Part shown: positions 9,337-17,878 of the stretch, one piece after another
How the letters are laid out: each line of letters opens with the position of its first letter
Numbering within the stretch: position 1 is the stretch's first letter
Origin: Rhizobiales bacterium GAS188
GTDB lineage: Bacteria; Pseudomonadota; Alphaproteobacteria; Rhizobiales; Beijerinckiaceae
Length of the DNA stretch: 64,000 nt
NCBI GenBank assembly: GCA_900104855.1
Contig: FNSS01000001.1
Location: 310,001 to 374,000 of the forward strand
Direction of reading: 5' to 3'
Notes under the pieces: generated by a model
What the model saw: the letters and a program-made list of their open reading frames with translations, nothing else
What the model was told of the DNA's origin: nothing
The model's database searches: none
Program-made: the position numbers and the translations under genes

Positions 9337-10245
9337 ATGGCGAAGGTGATCGACCTCGAATGCAATCTGCCGCCGGGGGTGGATGATCCCGCCTATCGCG
9401 AGGCCATCCAAGGCCGCCCCGGCAATCCCGTCGCCGATCGCCTGGAGCGCCCGCCCGGCTACGGCTTCGACAATTACAACCACATCTTCAAGGGCCGCGC
9501 CGAGCGCGCCATCCCCGAGGAGGGGGCGGATGACGGCAAGGGCGTCGAGCGCCTCATGGCCGATATGGACCGCGCCGGCATCGCGGTCGGCATCCTGGGC
9601 GGGGCCTCGAACCCAACCTTGGCGCGCGTCGCCAAGGCGTATCCCAAGCGCTTCATCAGCCTCGCGGCCATGAGCCCGCTCGACGGCATGCGCGGCGTGC
9701 GCGAATTCGAGCGCCTGGTGCGTGACGAGGGCATCGGCGGCATGCGCGTCGTCGCCCTCTACAACATGATCCCGGCGAGCGACCGGCGCTATTATCCGCT
9801 TTACGCCAAATGCGTCGAGCTCGACGTGCCGGTGCGCATCTACACCTCGATGAACTATGCCAATGATCGTCCTTACGATCTCGGCCATCCGCGCCATCTC
9901 GACGACGTCGCCATCGATTTCCCGGAATTGCGGATCGTCGCCGGCCTCGCCGGATGGCCCTGGATCAGCGACATGGTCGGTTTGCTGCGCCGCCATCCCA
10001 ATCTCTATTGCGACACCGCCGCCCACCGGCCACGCCATTTCGCGACCGAAGGATCGGGATGGGAGCAGTTTCTCCGCTTCGGCAACACGCTCCTGCAGGA
10101 CAAGATCATGGTCGGCCTGTCGCGCGGCATATTCGGCGTCTCCTTCGAGGAGCTGATCGGCGAATATCAGGCCCTGCCCTTGAAGGACACCGTCATGGAG
10201 AAATGGCTCTACGCCAATGCGGCCAATTTCTTCCGGCTGAACTGA
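9337..10245 (+). CDS. Amidohydrolase-2 (ACMSD-like) fold protein lacking metal ligands (302 aa)
   Basis: Overall pattern and length fit the amidohydrolase_2 family (ACMSD, resorcylate decarboxylases): late conserved segments include PELRIVAGLAGWPW and RRHPNLYCDTAAH. The normal metal-binding HxH near the N-terminus is replaced by IDLECN (E8, N10). The mid-protein His (PV..H.G) is replaced in PVRIYTS, the GHxG His is absent in AGLAGWP, and the terminal Asp of GSDYP is absent in GLSRGIFG. It is therefore probably not a metal hydrolase; a structural or cofactor-free role is possible. It lies 7 bp before the first permease gene, so it is co-transcribed with the transporter. Confidence 0.75.
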   Translation: MAKVIDLECNLPPGVDDPAYREAIQGRPGNPVADRLERPPGYGFDNYNHIFKGRAERAIPEEGADDGKGVERLMADMDRAGIAVGILGGASNPTLARVAKAYPKRFISLAAMSPLDGMRGVREFERLVRDEGIGGMRVVALYNMIPASDRRYYPLYAKCVELDVPVRIYTSMNYANDRPYDLGHPRHLDDVAIDFPELRIVAGLAGWPWISDMVGLLRRHPNLYCDTAAHRPRHFATEGSGWEQFLRFGNTLLQDKIMVGLSRGIFGVSFEELIGEYQALPLKDTVMEKWLYANAANFFRLN

Positions 10246-10252
10246 CGCCGAC

Positions 10253-11221
10253 ATGGCGCGATTTGCCTTGAGCCGGATCCTGCAGGCGATCCCGCTCATG
10301 ATCGTCGTCATCCTCCTGGTCTTCGTCCTCCTGCAGTTCACGCCCGGAGACCCGGTGCAGGCGCTGGTCGGCCAATATCCGGTGCCGCCCGATTTCCGCG
10401 CCGCCATCGCCAGCCGCTACCATCTCGACGATCCGCTGCCGACAAGGCTCCTGACCTATTTCGCCAATCTGCTCTCGGGAGACCTCGGATACTCCTTCCA
10501 ATCGCAGCGCGCCGTCTCTGGGCTCATCCTGGAGCGGGCGCCGCGCACCCTCCTTTTGGCCGCCGGAGGGTTTCTCGTGGGCATCCCGGTCGGCATGGCG
10601 GTCGGGGTGATCTCGGCGACCAGCCGCAACCGCCATGTCGATCGCTTCTGGACCACCACGACCTTGATCGCCTACGCGATCCCGGGCTTCTGGCTCGGCC
10701 AGCTCCTGGTCATCGTGTTCGCGATGCAGCTCGGCTGGCTACCGACGCAGGGCATGGCTCCCTTGATCTCGCGCGCCGGCGGCATGAGCTGGCTGCTGGA
10801 GCGGGCGCGCTATCTGGCGCTGCCGGCGATCACCTATGCGATCTACGAGGCGACACGGGTGGCGCGACTGATGCGGGCAAGCGTCGTCGAGACCTTGGGC
10901 CAGGGCTATATCACGACCGCGAGGGCCAAGGGCCTGTCGCGATCGGCCATCATCGGCCGCCATGTGCTGCGCAATTCGAGCCTGCCGGTCGTCACCGTCA
11001 TGGGCTATGCCTTCGGCGTGGCGATGGGCGGCGCGGTTCTCATCGAGACCGTGTTCTCCTGGCCCGGCATCGGGCTTTTGCTGGTCGAAGCCATCAGGGC
11101 CCGTGACAACCAGGTGGTGGTCGGCGTCGTGCTCTTCGTGTCCTTCGCGGTCATCGTCATGAACCTGATCGTCGATCTCCTCTATTGCGCGCTCGATCCG
11201 CGCATCCGTGCCACGTCATGA
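10253..11221 (+). CDS. ABC importer permease, DppB/OppB type (322 aa)
   Basis: An inner-membrane permease with the signature N-terminal anchor (ARFALSRILQAIPLMIVVILLVFVLLQ region, then FTPGDPVQAL), about six membrane segments and the EAA loop YITTARAKGLSRSAI that contacts the ATPase. DppB-family N-terminus and size (about 320 aa) are normal. It partners with the DppC-type permease whose ATG overlaps its stop codon (ATGA). With the two ATPases and binding protein downstream it forms a complete peptide/nickel/opine-class importer. The substrate is not determined; neighbours suggest an organic acid conjugate rather than a plain peptide. Confidence 0.9.
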   Translation: MARFALSRILQAIPLMIVVILLVFVLLQFTPGDPVQALVGQYPVPPDFRAAIASRYHLDDPLPTRLLTYFANLLSGDLGYSFQSQRAVSGLILERAPRTLLLAAGGFLVGIPVGMAVGVISATSRNRHVDRFWTTTTLIAYAIPGFWLGQLLVIVFAMQLGWLPTQGMAPLISRAGGMSWLLERARYLALPAITYAIYEATRVARLMRASVVETLGQGYITTARAKGLSRSAIIGRHVLRNSSLPVVTVMGYAFGVAMGGAVLIETVFSWPGIGLLLVEAIRARDNQVVVGVVLFVSFAVIVMNLIVDLLYCALDPRIRATS

Positions 11222-12171
11222 ATGAGAAAGCCCCCATGCGTCCCGCTGCCGGCGCGACGGACGGGCAAGGCGGCGCCAGGGGGCAAAGCGCCTTCCTCCT
11301 GCAATTGGGTCGCCCGCTGCGCGGCCTGGGGCTGCTCCTGCGCGAGCTCGCTTTGACGCGCTATGGCCCGGCAGGGCTAGGCCTCCTTGGATTGCTGCTG
11401 CTCATCGCGGTCCTCGCCCCCTGGATCTCCCCCTTCGATCCGTTGCGGCAGGTGGGCCAGAGCCTGATGCCGCCCTCCTTCGTGCATCCGATGGGCACGG
11501 ACAATATCGGCCGCGACCTGCTCTCGCTGGTGCTGCATGGCACGCGCGCCTCGCTCGCCATCGGCTTTTGCGCGGCGCTCGCGGCCTTGCTGGTCGGCGG
11601 CACGGTCGGCATCCTCGCCGGCTATTGGCGCGGCCTCACTGAAGCCGTGCTGATGCGGCTTGCCGAATTGTTCCAGACCTTGCCGGTGATCATCGTGGTG
11701 CTGTTCGCCATCGCGCTCTTCGGCTCGAGCTTCTGGCTGCTGATCGTGGCGGTCGGCCTCGCCATCTGGCCGCTCGAGGCGCGTGTGATCTACGGCCAGT
11801 TCGTACATCTGCGCGAACGGGAATTCGTGGCTGCGGCCGTGGTGGCGGACCTCTCCACCAGCCATATCATCCTGCGCGAGATCCTGCCCAACGCGCTACC
11901 GCCGGTGATCGTCCAGGTCGCGCTCGATGCGAGCCTCGCCATCCTGATCGAATCCGGCCTCGGCTTTTTGGGATTGTCGGACCCCAACATGATCAGCTGG
12001 GGCCAGCTGCTCTTCGCGGCTCAGGACTTCCTCAACTCCGCCTGGTGGATGAGCGTGTTTCCAGGAATGGCGATCTGCGTTGCGATCATCGCGCTCAACC
12101 TGATCGCCGATGGCCTCAACGAGGTCGTCAATCCGCGCTCGGTCCAGGCCTCGCCGGGGCTCGCCGGCTGA
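11218..12171 (+). CDS. ABC importer permease, DppC/OppC type (317 aa)
   Basis: The N-terminal cytoplasmic stretch is followed by a membrane segment GLGLLGLLLLIAVLAPWISPF, then HPMGTDNIGRDLLSLVLHGTRASL, the hallmark of DppC permeases. The EAA loop REFVAAAVVADLSTSHII precedes LPNALPPVIVQ. I start at the ATG at 11218, which overlaps the upstream stop. The stop overlaps the next ATG by one base, typical of translational coupling. Forms the membrane channel with the upstream DppB-type subunit. Confidence 0.9.
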   Translation: MNEKAPMRPAAGATDGQGGARGQSAFLLQLGRPLRGLGLLLRELALTRYGPAGLGLLGLLLLIAVLAPWISPFDPLRQVGQSLMPPSFVHPMGTDNIGRDLLSLVLHGTRASLAIGFCAALAALLVGGTVGILAGYWRGLTEAVLMRLAELFQTLPVIIVVLFAIALFGSSFWLLIVAVGLAIWPLEARVIYGQFVHLREREFVAAAVVADLSTSHIILREILPNALPPVIVQVALDASLAILIESGLGFLGLSDPNMISWGQLLFAAQDFLNSAWWMSVFPGMAICVAIIALNLIADGLNEVVNPRSVQASPGLAG

Positions 12172-13013
12172 TGCGCCCCGATCACGCCCCCACATTGCTG
12201 CGGGTCCGCGACCTGAAAGTGCATTTGCGTCTCGGCAGCCTCGTGGTGCGGGCGGTCGACGGCGTCGATCTCGAGATCGGCCGCGGCGAATGCGTCGGGA
12301 TCGTCGGTGAATCGGGTTCCGGCAAGAGCACGCTGGCGCGCGCCATCGTGCGGCTGTTGCCCAATCTCGATTTCGCCGAACTCTCGGGCGAGGTCATGTT
12401 CGAAGGGTCCGAGCTTCTGCGGATGGCCGAGCCGGCGCTGCGGAATCTGCGGCGCTCGGGAAGCTTCTCCATGGTGTTCCAGGATCCGCTCGGCTATCTG
12501 AACCCGACACGGCGCGTCGGCGGGCAGGTCGCCGAAGCCCTGCCGGCGGGCCTCGGACGCGGCGAGACCACCAGCCGCGTCCACGAGCTGCTGCGCGAGG
12601 TGGGATTGCCTGATGCCGAGCGCGTCGCCAGGCGCTACCCACATGAGCTCTCGGGCGGCATGCGCCAGCGTGCGCTGATCGCCGTCGCGCTCGCGAGCCG
12701 GCCTTCCCTCCTTATCGCCGACGAGCCGACCACCTCGCTCGACGCCACCGTGCAGCTCCAGGTGCTGGAAACGCTGCGCCGGCTGCATCGCGAACGCAAC
12801 ATGGCGCTGATCGTCATCACCCATGATCTCGGCCTCGTCGCCGAGCTCTGCGACCGAGTCTATGTCATGCAGTCGGGCCGCGTGGTCGAGACCGCGGATG
12901 TGTTCGCCCTCTTCGAGACGCCGCGCCATGCCTATACGGCAAGGCTCATCGGCCTGAGCACCAGGGGAGCGCGGCTGGCGCCGCTGCAGCCGGGTGGCGA
13001 GGCCGCATCATGA
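12171..13013 (+). CDS. ABC importer ATPase, DppD/OppD type (280 aa)
   Basis: Contains Walker A GESGSGKST, the Q-loop region SMVFQDPLGYLNP, signature LSGGMRQRALIA and Walker B LLIADEPTTSLD followed by the switch His in ITHDLG. At 280 aa it is shorter than standard DppD because the C-terminal oligopeptide/HPY extension is minimal. Starts with ATG overlapping the permease stop and ends overlapping the next ATG. Powers import together with the following ATPase. Confidence 0.9.
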   Translation: MRPDHAPTLLRVRDLKVHLRLGSLVVRAVDGVDLEIGRGECVGIVGESGSGKSTLARAIVRLLPNLDFAELSGEVMFEGSELLRMAEPALRNLRRSGSFSMVFQDPLGYLNPTRRVGGQVAEALPAGLGRGETTSRVHELLREVGLPDAERVARRYPHELSGGMRQRALIAVALASRPSLLIADEPTTSLDATVQLQVLETLRRLHRERNMALIVITHDLGLVAELCDRVYVMQSGRVVETADVFALFETPRHAYTARLIGLSTRGARLAPLQPGGEAAS

Positions 13014-14029
13014 CGGTGCCGATCCTCAGCGCGCGGGGCCTCGTCCAGAGCTTCGCCAACAGAGGTATCGCCGGCTGGCGAAGCCGTCCGCTGCGGGCAG
13101 TCGATGGTGTCGATCTCGACATCCATGAGGGCGAGACCTTGGCGGTGGTCGGCGAATCGGGATCGGGCAAGAGCAGCCTCGCCCGCCTGCTCCTGCTGCT
13201 CGCCCGACCGGCGGGCGGCCAGATCCGCTATCGCGGCGAGCCCATCGAGGCTCTCACGCGCGCCGGGCGGAGCGCCTTTCGTCGTGATGTCCAGGCGGTC
13301 TTCCAGGACCCGGCCGCCTCCCTCAACCCGCGCATGCGGGTCGAGAGCATCTTGACCTATGTGATCTTGAGGCACCAACTCGCGAGCGGCGACGGCGTCC
13401 GCAAGCTCGCGGCCGAGCAATTGCGCGCCGTCGGTCTCACTCCGGCCGAGACGTTCCTCGAGCGCTATCCGCATCAATTATCGGGAGGCCAGCAGCAGCG
13501 GGTCGCGATCGCCCGCGCCATGATCCGCAAGCCGCGCCTCATCATCGCCGACGAGCCGCTCTCGAGCCTCGACATCTCCATCCAGACGCAATTGCTGGAG
13601 CTGATCGGCGAGCTCAAGCGCGTGAGCCATCTCGGCTTCGTGATCATCAGCCACGATCTCAACGCGGTGCAGTCGATCGCCGACCGCGTGGCCGTGATGT
13701 ACAAGGGCCGCATCGTCGAGATCGGTGCGCAGGTCCTGAGCCATCCGCGACATCCCTACACTCAGGCGCTCCTCGATGCGCGCCTCATCCCCGATCCGCG
13801 TCTGGCGCGGTCGCGCCGCAGGCTTGTGCTCGCGGGCGAGGCGGGCACCGCCCAAGATGACGGGCGCGGCTGCCGGTTCCGCAACCGCTGCCCCTTCGCC
13901 GCGACGATCTGCGAGACGGAGGAACCGCAACTGCGCGGCAGCGAAGTTGGTCTCGCCGCCTGTCATTTCGCCGATCATCTGGGCCGAGGGCCGAGCGGCT
14001 CCTCGACGTCGTCGCAAGAAAGGACGTGA
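13010..14029 (+). CDS. ABC importer ATPase, DppF/OppF type (339 aa)
   Basis: Walker A GESGSGKSS, Q-loop VFQDPAASLNPRMR, signature LSGGQQQRVAIARAM, Walker B LIIADEPLSSLD and switch His ISHDLN are all present. The C-terminal domain carries the cysteine-containing GCRFRNRCPFAATIC segment typical of DppF/OppF C-terminal extensions, some members of which hold an Fe-S cluster. Length normal. Overlaps its upstream partner by four bases and lies directly before the binding-protein gene. Confidence 0.9.
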   Translation: MTVPILSARGLVQSFANRGIAGWRSRPLRAVDGVDLDIHEGETLAVVGESGSGKSSLARLLLLLARPAGGQIRYRGEPIEALTRAGRSAFRRDVQAVFQDPAASLNPRMRVESILTYVILRHQLASGDGVRKLAAEQLRAVGLTPAETFLERYPHQLSGGQQQRVAIARAMIRKPRLIIADEPLSSLDISIQTQLLELIGELKRVSHLGFVIISHDLNAVQSIADRVAVMYKGRIVEIGAQVLSHPRHPYTQALLDARLIPDPRLARSRRRLVLAGEAGTAQDDGRGCRFRNRCPFAATICETEEPQLRGSEVGLAACHFADHLGRGPSGSSTSSQERT

Positions 14030-14031
14030 CC

Positions 14032-15657
14032 ATGCGCACGCATCAAAGCCGACGCTTCCTCAGCATCGCCAAGGCGGCGGTGCTGGCCGCCGCGCTGGCG
14101 GCGATCCCTGTCACGGCAAGGCCGGCCGAAACGGCAGTGCCCAAGCCCGGCGGCAGCGTCGTCATCGCCATGGACCCGGCCGGTCTCGCCATCCTCAATA
14201 CGCAGCTCACCTCACTGTCGCCCGCGCTCTACATCGCCGATATCTGGGCCGACGGCCTGATGGCGCGCGACCGGGACGGGAAGCGCGTCCCCCATATCGC
14301 GACGAGCTGGACGGTCTCCGATGACGGCAAGACCTACACGTTCAATCTGCGCAAGGGCCTGAAATGGTCCGACGGCCAGCCTTTCTCCTCGGCCGATGTC
14401 GTTTTCACCCTCACGCAATTTGCGAAGTTCAACACCTATCTGTCGAAGATCGTGCCCTTAATCGCCAAGGTCGAGGCTCCGGACGAGGCGACGGTGGTGG
14501 TCTCGCTGGCTCAGCCCGTGGCGGCGGCGCTCGACCTTTTCGACAAGGAGAATTTCCCGCTGATGCCCAAGCACATCTATGAGGGCACCGATATTCCGAC
14601 CAACCCGGCCAACCGCAAGCCTGTCGGGCTTGGTCCCTTCGTCATCGAGTCCTTTGAACAGGGGCGCTCGCTCAGCTTCACGCGCAATCCCAATTACTGG
14701 GATCAGCCCAAGCCCTATCTCGACAAGGTGATCGTCGCCCTGATCCCCAATGCCCAGCAATTGCTGAATGCCCTGATCCAGGGCGAGGTCGACTGGGTGC
14801 AACTCGACTTCTCGCAGATCCAGCGCGCCCAGGACGCCGCCAAGACCGGCAAGATCAAGGTGATCAAGATCGCCGTGAATGCGCCCGAAAGATCCTCGCT
14901 CGATTTCAACATGCGCCGCGCCCCGATGAGCGACGTCAAGGTGCGGCGTGCCTTGTTCCAGGCGACCGATCGCGAGCGCATCAGCGCCGACGCCTATCGC
15001 GGCCTTGCCTTCCCGGCGACCAGCGCCATTCCCGAGCAGTTCAAGGAGCTTTACGATCCGTCGGTGAACTACGACAAGCTCTACCCCTTCGACCTCAAGG
15101 CCGCGGCGGCGCTCCTCGACGAGGCCGGCTATAAGCTCAGCGACGGCAAGCGCTTCTCGGTCGAGCTCACCTATATCGCGGTCTCGCCTTATGACTCGAT
15201 CGCCAAGAGCCTCGCCGCTCAATGGAAGGAGATCGGTGTCGAAGTGAAGCTCGCCGGCCTTGATTCGCAGATCTGGACCGACAAGGTCTATCGCAAGAAC
15301 GATTTCGAGATTTCGCTGATCTCGCTCACCGGCCGCTCCGATCCGACCCTCGGTGTCGACCGCAGCTTCATCTGCAACGAAGCCCATGTGCCCTATACGA
15401 ACCCGTCGAGCTACTGCAATCCCGAGCTCGACCGCATCGCGGCCGCGGCCGGCGCCGCCGCTCCCGATCAGAGGCGCGCGCTCTACAAGCAATATGAGGA
15501 GATCGTCGCGCGCGACCTCAACGAGATCACCTTGACCAACGCGCCGACCTACAATGCGGTCGCGACGAAATTCCAGAACCTCGACGCCCAGTTCGACATT
15601 GCCTTCAACGAGCATCCGAACTGGGCCGAAGCCTGGTTGCCGGAGGATGCCCGCTGA
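14032..15657 (+). CDS. Periplasmic substrate-binding protein of the Dpp-type ABC importer (541 aa)
   Basis: A family 5 extracellular solute-binding protein. The N-terminus has basic residues, a hydrophobic AVLAAALAAIPVTA core and an Ala-rich cleavage region before KPGGSVVIAMDPAG. Internal landmarks are the SWTVSDDGKTYTFNLRKGLKWSDG block and GLGPFVIESFEQG with RNPNYWDQPKPYLD. I prefer the ATG at 14032 because AAGAAAGGA lies at proper distance; a GTG two codons earlier is possible. Placed last in the transporter gene order (B, C, D, F, A), unlike the common A-first order. Confidence 0.9.
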   Translation: MRTHQSRRFLSIAKAAVLAAALAAIPVTARPAETAVPKPGGSVVIAMDPAGLAILNTQLTSLSPALYIADIWADGLMARDRDGKRVPHIATSWTVSDDGKTYTFNLRKGLKWSDGQPFSSADVVFTLTQFAKFNTYLSKIVPLIAKVEAPDEATVVVSLAQPVAAALDLFDKENFPLMPKHIYEGTDIPTNPANRKPVGLGPFVIESFEQGRSLSFTRNPNYWDQPKPYLDKVIVALIPNAQQLLNALIQGEVDWVQLDFSQIQRAQDAAKTGKIKVIKIAVNAPERSSLDFNMRRAPMSDVKVRRALFQATDRERISADAYRGLAFPATSAIPEQFKELYDPSVNYDKLYPFDLKAAAALLDEAGYKLSDGKRFSVELTYIAVSPYDSIAKSLAAQWKEIGVEVKLAGLDSQIWTDKVYRKNDFEISLISLTGRSDPTLGVDRSFICNEAHVPYTNPSSYCNPELDRIAAAAGAAAPDQRRALYKQYEEIVARDLNEITLTNAPTYNAVATKFQNLDAQFDIAFNEHPNWAEAWLPEDAR

Positions 15658-15677
15658 CCGGCATCTCCGCAACATTG

Positions 15678-17834
15678 ATGTCTTGCGCCGGAGGCCGGGC
15701 CTTGCAACGCGACGTCACCTCTCTGATCCGCCCGCGTGTCGTGGCGGTCCTCGGTGCCTCGGCCAATCGCCGGACCCAAGGCAATGGCGTCATCCAAAAC
15801 CTGCAGAGAACGGGCTTCGACGGGCGCATCCTCCCGATACACGCGACAGCCGAGACGGTGGACGGGCTCGCGGCAGTCGCAACCATTGACCAGCTGCCGC
15901 GAGATACCGACGTCACGGTGGTGGCGATCCCGGCGCCGGGCGTCACGGCTTCGCTGAAGCGCTTGGAGCAGGCGGGCGTGCGTTCAGCGATGGTGTTCAC
16001 CAACGGCTTCTCCGCGGTCGAAGAGGGCGAGCTGCGCCGCTTCGCCGAGGGGAGCCGCATGATCATCCATGGCCCGAATTGCATGGGGTTGATCAATTTC
16101 TCGGAGGGACTGCCGCTCTATCCCTCGACGATCACCGACAAGGCGCAGCACGGCAAGGTGGCGCTGATCGCCCAATCCGGCTCGGCCGCCATCTCGCTCA
16201 TGAACTCGACCGCCACGGGCTTCTCCAAGGTCATCACCATGGGCAGCGAGTTCCAGGTGACCGCGCCCGACTATATGCGCTGGCTCGCCGAAGACGACCG
16301 GACGCAGGTCATCGGCATCGTCCTCGAATCGATCAAGGACCCCGAGAGCTTCGCCGAGGCGGCGAGCTCCATCCGGGCTGCCGGCAAATCGATTGTGGTG
16401 CTGAAGGTCGGCCGTTCGGCCGTCGGTGCGTTGGCGGTGCAGGCGCATACGGGAGCGCTGGTCAGCCATGAGGACGCCTATGGCTGCTTCTTCGCGCGCT
16501 GCGGCATCCCGACCGTCGAGGACTATGATCAGCTGACGGCAACGCTCGAATGCTTCGCGACAACCAGCGCCAGAACCATGGGGCGGCGCATCGGCATCGT
16601 CGGCATCTCCGGTGGCGAGACCGCGCTTGCCTGCGACGTTGCTGCCGAGCTCGGCATCGAGATCGCGGCTTGGAGCGAGGAGACGTCGGCGCGCATCCGC
16701 TCGGCGCTCTCCGGTTCGACGGGGCAAAACCCGCTCGATCTCGGCGCAACCGTGCATCACACGACCGAGCAGGACGCGGCTGCGATCGACGCCATCCTCG
16801 AGGATCCGCAAACCGACGCGCTTCTCCTGGTGCAGGATGCGCAAGCAAGCCTCACCCCGACCATGCTGGGCAATTACACGCCGCGCATCCAGGCCTACGG
16901 AAAGCACGGACAGGCGACCGCCAAGCCGGTGGTGCTGGTGTCGCCGACCTCGGAGAACACCCATCCGCGGATCGCTGCCGAGCTCGCCCCTTGCGGCGTT
17001 CCGGTGCTGCGCGGGCTGCGCAATGGCCTCGTCGCCATGCGCAACCTCGCGACGCGGGGACAGTCGCTCGCGACGTCAGAGACATCGCCTCGCCCGACAG
17101 CGCAGTCCCGGGGCCCGAGCCCGGCCGCCGATTATCTGGCCGAGCTTGCGCAGCATGAAGGCCCGCTGCCGGGCCCTCTCGCCTCGAGGATCCTCGCCGC
17201 CTATGGCATTCCGCTGGTGCGTTCCGTCCTGGCGCCCTCAGTGGAGGACGCGCTCCGGAGCGCCGAGGAGATCGGCTATCCGCTGGTCGCCAAGATCAGC
17301 TCACCTGACGTGGCGCATCGCTCGGATATCGGCGCCGTCGAGCTCGGCATCGCGGACGCAGCTTCGCTCGGCGACGCCCTGGAGCGCATCCTGCGCAACA
17401 CGCGCGCCGCGCGACCCGAGGCGCGCATCGACGGCTTCGAGCTGCAGGAAGAGCTCACGGACCGGGTCGAGGCCATGCTGGGCTTCATCGCCGCGCCGCC
17501 CTTCGGCGCCGTGACACTGGTCGGCACGGGCGGCACGCTGGTCGAGCTCGAGGATGATCGCGCCGTCGGCCTGAGCCCGATCTCGGAGCAGGAGGCGGCA
17601 CGGATGATCGCCGGCACGCGGCTCGGCGCCCGCCTCGGCGGCTATCGCAATCTCATCACGCCCACCGATCCCGGCAAGCTCGCGAGCCTGGTCGCCAATC
17701 TCTCGCAACTCGCCGACGATCTGAGCGGACATATCCGCGAATGCGATCTCAACCCGGTGCTGATCCGCAAAGGCAGCGGCGATGTGAGGGTCGTCGATGC
17801 GCTGATGATCGCCGGTCGGCGGCAAGAGTGCTGA
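15678..17834 (+). CDS. NDP-forming acyl-CoA synthetase (acetate-CoA ligase ADP-forming type, fused alpha-beta) (718 aa)
   Basis: The N-terminal CoA-binding domain (RPRVVAVLGASANR..), then the succinyl-CoA-synthetase-like part with HGPNCMGLIN, ALIAQSGSAAISLMN and the phosphohistidine region QAHTGALVSHEDAYG, make up the alpha half. From about residue 480 an ATP-grasp beta half follows: YGIPLVRSVLAPS, YPLVAKISSPDVAHRSDIGAVELG and ECDLNPVLI. Fused proteins of about 700 aa are normal. These enzymes make acyl-CoA from an acid, ATP and CoA with ADP release, via a phosphohistidine. TTG at 15675 is an alternative start. Follows the importer genes, so it may activate the imported acid. Confidence 0.88.
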   Translation: MSCAGGRALQRDVTSLIRPRVVAVLGASANRRTQGNGVIQNLQRTGFDGRILPIHATAETVDGLAAVATIDQLPRDTDVTVVAIPAPGVTASLKRLEQAGVRSAMVFTNGFSAVEEGELRRFAEGSRMIIHGPNCMGLINFSEGLPLYPSTITDKAQHGKVALIAQSGSAAISLMNSTATGFSKVITMGSEFQVTAPDYMRWLAEDDRTQVIGIVLESIKDPESFAEAASSIRAAGKSIVVLKVGRSAVGALAVQAHTGALVSHEDAYGCFFARCGIPTVEDYDQLTATLECFATTSARTMGRRIGIVGISGGETALACDVAAELGIEIAAWSEETSARIRSALSGSTGQNPLDLGATVHHTTEQDAAAIDAILEDPQTDALLLVQDAQASLTPTMLGNYTPRIQAYGKHGQATAKPVVLVSPTSENTHPRIAAELAPCGVPVLRGLRNGLVAMRNLATRGQSLATSETSPRPTAQSRGPSPAADYLAELAQHEGPLPGPLASRILAAYGIPLVRSVLAPSVEDALRSAEEIGYPLVAKISSPDVAHRSDIGAVELGIADAASLGDALERILRNTRAARPEARIDGFELQEELTDRVEAMLGFIAAPPFGAVTLVGTGGTLVELEDDRAVGLSPISEQEAARMIAGTRLGARLGGYRNLITPTDPGKLASLVANLSQLADDLSGHIRECDLNPVLIRKGSGDVRVVDALMIAGRRQEC

Positions 17835-17878
17835 TGTCATGAGGCTGAGAGCCGATCGGAATGATGCAAAGGTCACAT

